Assembly: GCA_963593765.1 (NCBI GenBank)
Contig: CAVBBU010000096.1
Location: 1 to 6,722 of the forward strand
DNA from: CAVBBU01 sp963593765
Lineage (GTDB): Bacteria; Bacillota; Clostridia; Lachnospirales; Lachnospiraceae
Reading direction: 5' to 3'
Length of the DNA: 6,722 nucleotides
Shown here: positions 1-6,020 of the stretch, piece after piece
Position numbering within the stretch: the stretch's first letter is position 1
Layout: every line of letters begins with the position of its first letter
Notes under the pieces: model-generated
Told to the model about the DNA's origin: nothing
The model's database searches: none
The model's input: the letters and a program-made list of their open reading frames with translations, nothing else
Position numbers and translations under genes: made by a program

Positions 1-78
1 AACATCGATAAAGTAATATAATAAGGCAACAACTTTAAATCTAAGGTAAGTCCTAAGAGCAGTCTGCCTATTAAATTC

Positions 79-744
79 CTACAGTAAATTTACCCTGCCA
101 TTTTGCAGTAAATTCTTGTACTCTCTTTTATATATCAGATATACTATTATAAAGAATATACCCATACATAAAGGTATAAAATTAGTTATTCTAGTCAGAA
201 AGCACATTCCAAATGTTAATCCATACAAAAAAGACCATTTAGGCAGGTGACGCCCTACCTTATAAATATTCTTAAAATATCCTATGATTCCAAGCATAGA
301 CCAAGAAATAAATGGAAGGCAGTATTCCTCTACTGTATTTCCTTGGCAATAATTTCTTTTCATCGCAAGAAGTGCAATAATAACAACTATGCAGCCATAT
401 ATTCTATTTTTCTTAAAAAGCTGACTTATATTATAGAATGCCGATACAGTAAAAAACATAAAAATTGCTTGAAGGAAAGCAACTCCATACTTTTGCCCAT
501 TTGCTATAGCATACCCTAGCATGTCTATCCAATAAATAAATGCTCCCTTATGGTCGAACATATCTACATATGGCAGCCTTCCAAGATACCATGCCTTACC
601 AATAGTCAAAAATTGTGCTGAATCTCCTCCATAATAATATGGATATAATGGGGAGGTACAATAAGAAAATATCAATACATATAATATTGATATACATGCG
701 ATAAAAATATATATACCTATGTCGTTTTTACTAATTTTATTCAT
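79..744 (-). CDS. Membrane glycosyltransferase-like protein (GT39/PMT-like), apparently truncated N-terminal half
   Basis: A 221-residue hydrophobic protein with about six membrane segments (roughly 10-28, 66-80, 86-105, 115-128, 144-158 and 173-204). After the first segment comes an outside loop carrying GGDSAQF (Asp41) and then PYVDMFDHKG (Asp61, Asp64). Later features are the NTVEEYCLPF motif (Glu139-Glu140) and a TR pair at 184-185. This layout resembles lipid-linked-sugar glycosyltransferases of the PMT/GT39 type, which act at the membrane on surface polysaccharides, but family members usually run to about 450-550 residues. The reading frame ends at a TAG within the region where further helices would be expected, and a neighbouring frame continues in hydrophobic sequence to the window edge, so a frameshift is suspected. 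It lies 20 nt after purA and has only a weak ribosome site (AAGAG-like), so it is probably translated from the purB-purA transcript. The substrate cannot be told. Confidence 0.6.
   Translation of the reverse strand: MNKISKNDIGIYIFIACISILYVLIFSYCTSPLYPYYYGGDSAQFLTIGKAWYLGRLPYVDMFDHKGAFIYWIDMLGYAIANGQKYGVAFLQAIFMFFTVSAFYNISQLFKKNRIYGCIVVIIALLAMKRNYCQGNTVEEYCLPFISWSMLGIIGYFKNIYKVGRHLPKWSFLYGLTFGMCFLTRITNFIPLCMGIFFIIVYLIYKREYKNLLQNGRVNLL
82..114 (-). repeat. Short direct repeat at the broken end of the membrane gene
   Basis: The 9-mer AATTTACTG (minus strand) occurs at 114-106 and again at 90-82, exactly 24 nt apart. Both copies are in the same reading frame and encode Asn-Leu-Leu. The second copy runs directly into the TAG stop. 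A local duplication or slippage here is one possible source of the apparent truncation; a 9-bp repeat in AT-rich DNA could also be chance. Confidence 0.4.
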
Positions 745-764
745 AATACTCTTACATCAAAAGG

Positions 765-2042
765 CTATCTATATATAAGCTCTTCTCTCTTAGGTCCATT
801 GCTTACCATAGTAATAGGAACGCCTATCTCCTTTTCTATAAATTCTATATATTTTTTGCAATTTTCCGGAAGCTTTTCGTAGCTGTCTATTCCTCTTATA
901 TCGCAGTTCCAACCCGGAAGAATCTTATATATAGGCTTAGCAGCCTTAAGCTTAACTGTTGTAGGGAAATCTCGTACCTCTTTTCCATCTATCTCATATC
1001 CTACACAAACAGGTATCTCCTTTAGATATCCAAGTACATCTAAAACGGTAAGTGCAACCTCAGTTGCTCCCTGTACTCTGCAGCCATATCTAGTTGCAAC
1101 AGCATCAAACCAGCCCATACGTCTTGGTCTTCCAGTGGTAGCTCCATACTCGCCACCATCACCGCCACGTCTTCTAAGCTCGTCTGCCTGATCCTTATCC
1201 TCTATCTCACTTACAAATTCTCCTGCACCTACAGAGCTAGAATATGCCTTAACTACTGTTATTATATCCTTAATCTCATATGGCGGTATGCCAGCACCTA
1301 CAGCTCCATATCCAGCAAGAGTAGATGAAGATGTTACCATAGGATAAATTCCATGGTCAGTATCCTTTAGTGAGCCAAGCTGTCCCTCAAGGAGAAGATT
1401 CTTACCTTCTTTTATAGCATTATAAAGAAATGCACTTGTATCACACATATAAGGCTCAATCATATCCCTATAGCTGTGCAGCTCATCAAGCAGCTCCTTA
1501 GGATCTAGCTCCTTTTGATGATAAAGCTCCTTAAACATAATATTCTTAAGAGTACAGATCTTTTCAACCTTCTCAATTAATGTCTCTTCATCAAAAAGCT
1601 CACTAACCTGTATTCCTATCTTCGCATACTTGTCCGAATAAAATGGTGCAATGCCTGATTTAGTAGAGCCATATGCCTTTCCTGCAAGTCTTGCCTCCTC
1701 ATAGGTATCCTGCAAAATATGATAAGGCATAAGAAGCTGTGCTCTGTCAGATACAAGAATGTTAGGCTTTGGAACTCCCTTTTCTATAAGAGCATCTATC
1801 TCCTTAATAAGATAAGGTATATTAAGTGCTACGCCATTACCTATAACGCTTGTTGTATGCTGATAGAAAACTCCGGATGGCAGCAGGTGAAGTGAAAACT
1901 TACCATACTTATTAACTATCGTATGTCCTGCATTGCTCCCTCCCTGATATCTAATAATAATATCAGCCTTAGCCGCAAGCGTATCTGTAATCTTGCCCTT
2001 GCCTTCATCTCCCCAGTTTGCACCAACTATTGCTCTTACCAC
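765..2042 (-). CDS. purA: Adenylosuccinate synthetase
   Basis: Cytoplasmic enzyme joining IMP and aspartate with GTP to form adenylosuccinate, the first step from IMP to AMP. It has 425 residues, normal for the family. The N-terminal loop reads GANWGDEGKGK (7-17) with the catalytic Asp12, and His40 lies in GGSNAGHTI. GATTGRPRR (300-308) supplies the arginines that bind aspartate, and the C-terminus ends SNGPKREELIYR. Several canonical motifs are altered: GTTxRGIGP is GSTKSGIAP (125-133), EGAQG is EGQLG (219-223), and the guanine-recognition TKLD is TVLD (332-335). From memory these changes recur in a Lachnospiraceae-type clade, so it is probably a working PurA. The start is GTG with GGAGG seven nt upstream, 13 nt after the purB stop, so purB and purA are co-transcribed and together complete IMP to AMP. 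The Asp12 nucleophile is present, which argues against the phage PurZ relative. Confidence 0.95.
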   Translation of the reverse strand: MVRAIVGANWGDEGKGKITDTLAAKADIIIRYQGGSNAGHTIVNKYGKFSLHLLPSGVFYQHTTSVIGNGVALNIPYLIKEIDALIEKGVPKPNILVSDRAQLLMPYHILQDTYEEARLAGKAYGSTKSGIAPFYSDKYAKIGIQVSELFDEETLIEKVEKICTLKNIMFKELYHQKELDPKELLDELHSYRDMIEPYMCDTSAFLYNAIKEGKNLLLEGQLGSLKDTDHGIYPMVTSSSTLAGYGAVGAGIPPYEIKDIITVVKAYSSSVGAGEFVSEIEDKDQADELRRRGGDGGEYGATTGRPRRMGWFDAVATRYGCRVQGATEVALTVLDVLGYLKEIPVCVGYEIDGKEVRDFPTTVKLKAAKPIYKILPGWNCDIRGIDSYEKLPENCKKYIEFIEKEIGVPITMVSNGPKREELIYR

Positions 2043-2049
2043 CTTGATA

Positions 2050-2054
2050 CCTCC
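2050..2054 (-). promoter_or_regulatory. Ribosome binding site fixing the purA GTG start
   Basis: GGAGG on the minus strand, seven nt before GTG at 2042 and just after the purB TAA. No in-frame ATG lies near, and the protein from this GTG begins MVRAIVGANWGDEGKGK, as the family should. Confidence 0.85.
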
Positions 2055-2055
2055 A

Positions 2056-3489
2056 TTAGATTGTTATATTAGATGTTTTACCAAGTACATCCTTATTTCT
2101 TTCAAGTAAAGGATTTATATATTCGTCAAGATATTCCTCAACCTGCTTTGGTGCACGGCCGACATACCTTGCTGGATCTAATCCTTTATCTAGCTTATCC
2201 TTATCTAAGCCTAAGACCTCATCACTTGCTATAAGCTCTAAAAGATTGTTTGGCTTTCCCTCTTCCTTAACCTGCCTTGCAGCCTCCATAGAAAGCCTTC
2301 TTATACGCTCATGTATCTCCTGCCTGTCTCCGCCTTCCTTGACAGCATCCATCATTATATTCTCGGTAGCCATAAAAGGTAATTCAGCCTTTAGCCTAGC
2401 CTCGATTACCTTTGGATATACTACAAGGCCATCAACTATATTAAGATACAAATCAAGTATTCCATCTGTTGCTAAAAAGCCCTCCGGTATAGCTATTCTC
2501 TTGTTTGCAGAATCATCTAGTGTTCTTTCAAACCACTGAGTTGAGCTAACTATCATAGGATTCATAAGATTACTTAAAACATAATCCGCAAGCGATGCCA
2601 TACGCTCAGAACGCATAGGATTTCTCTTATATGCCATAGCAGAAGAACCAATCTGATTTTTCTCAAACGGCTCCTCGATCTCCTTCATATGCTGAAGCAG
2701 TCTAAGGTCATTTGTAAACTTATGTGCCGACTGGGCAATGCCGGAAAGAACCGACATTACCCTGCTATCAAGCTTTCTTGAATATGTCTGTCCGGATACC
2801 GGAAAGCACTTTTCAAAGCCCATCTTTTCGGCAATCAGCTTATCTAGCATTTTGATTTTCTCGTCATCACCATTAAATAGCTCAACAAATGAAGCCTGCG
2901 TTCCTGTAGTTCCCTTACAGCCAAGAAGCTTCATATTATCATGCACATAGCATACGTCCTCGTAGTCCATATAAAGGTCCTGAAGCCAAAGCGTTGCTCT
3001 TTTTCCTACTGTAGTTGGCTGTGCCGGCTGAAAATGTGTATATGCTAATGTCGGAAGCGACCTGTACTTATATGCAAATTTTGACAGCTCATTAATTATA
3101 TTTAGTAGCTTATCTCTAATTAGCTCGAGACCCTCTGTCATTATAATTATGTCAGTATTGTCACCAACGTAGCAGCTGGTAGCACCAAGATGGATAATTC
3201 CCTTTGCCTTAGGACACTGCACACCATAGGCATATACATGGCTCATCACATCATGTCTTACCTCAGCCTCACGCTTTTTTGCAATATCATAATTAATATC
3301 ATTCTTATGCTCTATAAGCTCATCTATCTGCTCATCAGTTATATTAAGTCCAAGCTCCTTTTCGCTTTGTGCAAGTGCAATCCAAAGCCTTCTCCAGGTC
3401 TTAAACTTTTTATCCTGCGAAAAAATATATTGCATATCCTTGCTTGCATATCTTTCCGACAGCGGACTAATATAGGTATTATGATCCAT
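2056..3489 (-). CDS. purB: Adenylosuccinate lyase (long, eukaryote-like type)
   Basis: Cytoplasmic lyase of the fumarase/aspartase superfamily. It removes fumarate from SAICAR (giving AICAR) and from adenylosuccinate (giving AMP), so it serves both purC and purA. It has 477 residues. RHDVMSH (78-84) and THFQPAQPTT (151-160) carry the two active-site histidine regions. GSSAMAYKRNPMRSE (281-295) is the superfamily signature loop with the catalytic serine (282/283). TLDDSANKR lies at 323-331 and LPFMATENI at 370-378. Long stretches resemble human ADSL (about 484 residues) more than the short Bacillus enzyme of about 430. The signature has Ala286 where Pro is usual (SSxMPxK). ATG is preceded by AGAAAGGAA. 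It follows a terminator and its own 126-bp upstream region, and leads purA by 13 nt, so it probably heads a separate operon. Confidence 0.96.
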   Translation of the reverse strand: MDHNTYISPLSERYASKDMQYIFSQDKKFKTWRRLWIALAQSEKELGLNITDEQIDELIEHKNDINYDIAKKREAEVRHDVMSHVYAYGVQCPKAKGIIHLGATSCYVGDNTDIIIMTEGLELIRDKLLNIINELSKFAYKYRSLPTLAYTHFQPAQPTTVGKRATLWLQDLYMDYEDVCYVHDNMKLLGCKGTTGTQASFVELFNGDDEKIKMLDKLIAEKMGFEKCFPVSGQTYSRKLDSRVMSVLSGIAQSAHKFTNDLRLLQHMKEIEEPFEKNQIGSSAMAYKRNPMRSERMASLADYVLSNLMNPMIVSSTQWFERTLDDSANKRIAIPEGFLATDGILDLYLNIVDGLVVYPKVIEARLKAELPFMATENIMMDAVKEGGDRQEIHERIRRLSMEAARQVKEEGKPNNLLELIASDEVLGLDKDKLDKGLDPARYVGRAPKQVEEYLDEYINPLLERNKDVLGKTSNITI

Positions 3490-3501
3490 ACAAATTCCTT
3501 T

Positions 3502-3565
3502 CTAACTAACGTCATATGCACTATGCCTAACTACTCGCAAATACAAATACTCACACAACTAACTA
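3502..3565 (-). repeat. Three copies of heptamer TAGTTAG upstream of purB
   Basis: The minus-strand heptamer TAGTTAG occurs at 3508-3502, 3533-3527 and 3565-3559, spaced 25 and 32 nt, within the leader or promoter of purB. The same heptamer was not noticed upstream of the other operon. It could be an operator series or AT-rich coincidence. Confidence 0.3.
3514..3528 (-). repeat. 15-bp shared promoter-region repeat, purB copy (start-codon side)
   Basis: Minus-strand AGGCATAGTGCATAT, identical to 6547-6533. It lies 24 nt before the purB start codon; the other copy lies 29 nt before the CobO-like start codon. An exact 15-mer at matching places in both regulatory gaps is unlikely by chance in a window this small. 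Confidence 0.75.
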
Positions 3566-3566
3566 T

Positions 3567-3597
3567 TTTATAAAGAACAGTTTTCATATGAAGTAAA
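3567..3597 (-). promoter_or_regulatory. Candidate purB promoter
   Basis: The best -10-like string is TATAAA at 3572-3567 (minus strand). A possible -35 is TTTACT at 3597-3592, but the spacer is 19 nt, longer than ideal. Other weak pairings exist nearer the gene (for example TTGTAT at 3546-3541 with CATAGT at 3525-3520, spacer 15). Some promoter is expected here because a terminator lies just upstream. The exact one is uncertain. Confidence 0.3.
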
Positions 3598-3608
3598 AAA
3601 GGATATGT
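3581..3608 (-). repeat. Far-side half of the shared promoter-region repeat, purB copy
   Basis: Matches 6574-6603 with small indels. The conserved core on the plus strand is AGTAAAAA(A)GGATATGT (3592-3608), preceded by TTTTCA and a TAT-rich stretch. In this copy the core also forms the distal arm and T-run of the purC terminator. Confidence 0.6.
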
Positions 3609-3624
3609 CAAAAGACTATCCTTT
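3595..3624 (-). terminator. Intrinsic terminator of the dap-purC unit
   Basis: Read on the minus strand: AAAGGATA then GTC, loop TTTT, GAC, a bulged A, TATCC and a run of six T. The paired arms give 11 base pairs (AAAGGATA with TATCCTTT, GTC with GAC) around a tetraloop. The upstream arm begins inside the last codons of purC and spans its TAG stop. The stem is AT-rich but the T-run is good, so moderate efficiency is inferred. It separates purC from purB. Confidence 0.7.
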
Positions 3625-4329
3625 AGCTGCTGTTAATCTTCTATATACCTCCATATATGCATCCATCACATGTCCAAGCCCTCTTTCAAATCTATCTCTA
3701 TCAAGCTTTTCATGTGTAGTCTTATCCCACAGTCTGCATGTATCCGGAGTTATCTCATCTGCAAGTATAATATCATTTTTATATCTTCCAAGCTCTAGCT
3801 TAAAATCAATAAGATCTATATTTATCTTATCAAAAAATGCTTTTAAAATATCATTTATCTTAAACGAAAGGCTAGTAAGCTTTTCTATCTCTATCTCACT
3901 TGCAAGCTCAAGCCCAAGAGCGTAGTAGCCATTAATTATATTATCCTTGGTATCGGAGCTTTTATATACTAGCTCTATGGTGCTTGTCTTTAGCTTAGTA
4001 CCCTCGGCTACATTCATCTTACTTGAAAATCTGCCTGCCGCATAATTTCTTATAACAATATAAAAAGGTAGCATATCCACCTTTTTTATCTCCGAAGAGA
4101 CTTCATCATGCTCATCTATATAATGAGTAGGAATATCCCTTGCCTCTAATTCCTTAAATATCGCATTTGAAATATAATTGTTGATTTGGCCTTTACCCTC
4201 TAGCACCTCGCTGTGCTGCTTATCATCAGAAGCGATAATATCCTTATGTGACATTATAAGTATATTACTATCCTCTGTAGCATAAAGAGCCTTAGTCAAA
4301 CCATCGTAAAGCATAGCTTTTTTATCCAA
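3616..4329 (-). CDS. purC: SAICAR synthetase (phosphoribosylaminoimidazole-succinocarboxamide synthase), divergent
   Basis: Cytoplasmic enzyme that joins aspartate to CAIR using ATP to give SAICAR in purine synthesis; purB downstream acts on the product. It has 237 residues from the preferred TTG start, normal for the family. Diagnostic parts are VIRNYAAGR (92-100), LIDFKLELGR (173-182) and ADEITPDTCRLWD (190-202). Conserved positions match E. coli numbering: Arg94, Lys177, Asp191 and Arg199. The P-loop-like GKAK is GLTK (Lys11 to Leu), AAGS is AAGR (Ser100 to Arg), the usual DPxIN..H is DNIINGYY (129-136), and the region after residue 27 departs from the usual DDxTAxxG pattern. A longer reading from TTG at 4344 would place the start on top of the ribosome site and is rejected. 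It is the last gene of the dap unit, 26 nt after dapB, and ends in a terminator. The identity is firm; whether activity is normal is open. Confidence 0.9.
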   Translation of the reverse strand: MDKKAMLYDGLTKALYATEDSNILIMSHKDIIASDDKQHSEVLEGKGQINNYISNAIFKELEARDIPTHYIDEHDEVSSEIKKVDMLPFYIVIRNYAAGRFSSKMNVAEGTKLKTSTIELVYKSSDTKDNIINGYYALGLELASEIEIEKLTSLSFKINDILKAFFDKINIDLIDFKLELGRYKNDIILADEITPDTCRLWDKTTHEKLDRDRFERGLGHVMDAYMEVYRRLTAAKG

Positions 4330-4337
4330 GCTTATAT

Positions 4338-4342
4338 CCTCC
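4338..4342 (-). promoter_or_regulatory. Ribosome binding site deciding the purC TTG start
   Basis: Minus-strand GGAGG, followed by eight nt (ATATAAGC) and TTG at 4329-4327. The upstream in-frame TTG at 4344 overlaps this site and has no site of its own. The next in-frame ATG (4314) is 23 nt away, too far. TTG at 4329 is therefore the best start. Confidence 0.8.
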
Positions 4343-4355
4343 AAGTATCAAAAGC

Positions 4356-5108
4356 TTATACAACATCAGACATAGTGTATAAGCCTGATTTTTTATCATG
4401 TAAAAATAGTGCTGCTGCTATAGCTCCTGCAGCAAATATCCTTCTTGAGTGTGCCTCATGCTTAAGAGTTATAACCTCATCCTCTCCTGCAAATATAATA
4501 TCATGCTCACCAACTATAGAGCCTGCTCTAACTGAGCTGATGCCTATCTGCTTTCTATCTCTAGGCTCATGCTTTGTATGTCTGTCATAGACATATTCCA
4601 TATCACCGCCAAGTGCCTTGTTTATGCTGTCTGCAAGCATAATGGCTGTTCCGCTAGGTGCATCAAGCTTTCTGTGGTGGTGCATCTCAAGAAGCTCTAT
4701 ATCAAAGCCTGCATTAAAAAGAACCTTAGCCGCCTCTGCCGCAAGCTTTTCTAAAAGATTAATGCCGAGGGACATGTTACCGCTTCTAAGTATAGCAACC
4801 TCACCCGAAAGCTTATCTATTCTTTTAAGCTGCTCATCACTAAGTCCTGTTGTGCAAAGTACAGTAGGAATATGCTTTTCTTCTATAAAGTCTAATAGTC
4901 CATCTATTGCCTTTGCAGTGCAAAAATCTATAATAACATCTACATCCTCTTTAACATCATAAAGAGATTTGTATACAGGATAGTCGTATGTAGAGTCTGT
5001 ATTAATATCAACACCAGCAACTATATTAAGCTTAGTATTATTTGCTGCCATGTCTGTTATAACATGACCCATAGCCCCAAGGGCTCCATGCATTAAAGCT
5101 CTTATCAT
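4356..5108 (-). CDS. dapB: 4-hydroxy-tetrahydrodipicolinate reductase
   Basis: Cytoplasmic NAD(P)H-dependent reductase turning the DapA product into tetrahydrodipicolinate, second step of the diaminopimelate/lysine branch that also feeds peptidoglycan. It has 250 residues, typical. An N-terminal Rossmann motif GALGAMG (8-14) is followed by Asp34 at the end of strand two, with no Arg after it (E. coli has Glu38-Arg39); this may favour NADH, an inference. IDFCTA (60-65), CTTGLS (85-90) and SGNMSLGINLL (109-119) are usual. EMHHHRKLDAPSGTA (141-155) is the substrate signature, with His143 and Lys147 matching the catalytic His159/Lys163 of E. coli. VRAGSIVGEH lies at 193-202. ATG is preceded by AGGAG seven nt away, 12 nt after the dapA stop. 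Confidence 0.97.
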   Translation of the reverse strand: MIRALMHGALGAMGHVITDMAANNTKLNIVAGVDINTDSTYDYPVYKSLYDVKEDVDVIIDFCTAKAIDGLLDFIEEKHIPTVLCTTGLSDEQLKRIDKLSGEVAILRSGNMSLGINLLEKLAAEAAKVLFNAGFDIELLEMHHHRKLDAPSGTAIMLADSINKALGGDMEYVYDRHTKHEPRDRKQIGISSVRAGSIVGEHDIIFAGEDEVITLKHEAHSRRIFAAGAIAAALFLHDKKSGLYTMSDVV

Positions 5109-5120
5109 ACCAAGGCTCCT

Positions 5121-6008
5121 TTATAATAATCCATATGCCTTAAGTGCTGCCTTAAGTACCTCTTTGTGTGCATCCTCCATCTCTGTAAGCGGAAGTCTAA
5201 GCGGTCCAACATTCATACCCATCATATTCATAGCAGCCTTAACAGGGATTGGATTAACCTCACAGAAAAGTGCAGCTATAAGGTCATGTGCCTTTATCTG
5301 CATAGCAGCTGCCGTCTTAACATCACCATCAAGCATAGCCTTGCACATGTCATGAGTACCCTTAGGGTCTACATTACTAAGAACAGATATAACTCCCTTT
5401 CCGCCAAGTGACATGATAGGAATTATCTGATCATCATTACCAGAATATAGGTCTACCTCATGTCCATCAAGCAGTGACATCATCTTAAGTATTGCAGAAA
5501 AATCTGAGCTAGCCTCCTTGACACCGACTATATTGTCCACGTTTTTAATTAGATAAGCGAGTGTCTCTGGCTGTATCTTAACACCAGTTCTACCCGGAAT
5601 ATTATATAAAATAACTGGAATAGTTACTGCCTTAGCAACAGCTGAAAAATGCTCTATAAGTCCCTTTTGAGTCGCCTTATTATAGTAAGGAGATACCTGC
5701 AAAAGTCCGTCTGCTCCATATCTTTGTGCCTCAACAGATAGATATATAGCTGTATCTGTGCAGTTTGAGCCTGTACCTGCTATAACAGGGATTCTGCCCT
5801 TGACCTGCTCACATGTAAATTTAACAACATCGAGGTGCTCCTCATGTGTAAGCGTAGAAGCCTCACCTGTAGTTCCGCAGGCAATGATGGCATCTGTCTT
5901 GCCCTCTATCTGCTGCTCTATAATATCTGACAGCTTATCATAATTAATGCTTCCATCCTTATTAAATGGTGTTATAAGTGCTACTCCAGCTCCCTCAAAA
6001 ACAGACAT
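5121..6008 (-). CDS. dapA: 4-hydroxy-tetrahydrodipicolinate synthase
   Basis: Cytoplasmic class I aldolase condensing pyruvate with aspartate semialdehyde, the entry to diaminopimelate and lysine. It has 295 residues forming one TIM barrel. CGTTGEAS (44-51) binds the pyruvate carboxylate, SPYYNKATQ (106-114) carries the inter-subunit tyrosine, Tyr135 lies in LYNIPGRTG, and Lys164 in GVKEASS forms the Schiff base. SGNDD lies at 189-193. At the lysine feedback site His55, His58, Asn82 and Tyr108 are kept, but the Glu84 of E. coli is Thr86 here, so feedback may be weak, as in several Gram-positives (inference). ATG has a near-perfect AAGGAGG (6020-6014) five nt upstream, the strongest ribosome site seen in the window, and starts 12 nt after the CobO-like gene. 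Confidence 0.97.
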   Translation of the reverse strand: MSVFEGAGVALITPFNKDGSINYDKLSDIIEQQIEGKTDAIIACGTTGEASTLTHEEHLDVVKFTCEQVKGRIPVIAGTGSNCTDTAIYLSVEAQRYGADGLLQVSPYYNKATQKGLIEHFSAVAKAVTIPVILYNIPGRTGVKIQPETLAYLIKNVDNIVGVKEASSDFSAILKMMSLLDGHEVDLYSGNDDQIIPIMSLGGKGVISVLSNVDPKGTHDMCKAMLDGDVKTAAAMQIKAHDLIAALFCEVNPIPVKAAMNMMGMNVGPLRLPLTEMEDAHKEVLKAALKAYGLL

Positions 6009-6020
6009 AACAGCCTCCTT

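Noticed and set aside
765..2042. PurA as a PurZ-like enzyme for diaminopurine DNA
   Set aside because: The catalytic Asp12 and the full GDEGKGK loop are kept, it sits with purB, and no phage genes are present.
3339..3521. Minus-strand open frame beginning upstream of purB
   Set aside because: It overlaps the well-supported purB in another frame, has no protein family look and no better ribosome site.
3190..3573. Plus-strand open frame of 127 codons across the purB start and gap
   Set aside because: It is antisense to purB, Leu/Ile/Ser-rich as expected of a reverse-frame shadow, and has no credible start signal.
3490..3615. Bacillus-type PurBox operator before purB
   Set aside because: No CCGAACAWT-like core in the gap on either strand.
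4330..4344. Longer purC beginning at TTG 4344
   Set aside because: That TTG overlaps the GGAGG ribosome site and has none of its own; the shorter start also aligns conserved residues to E. coli numbering.
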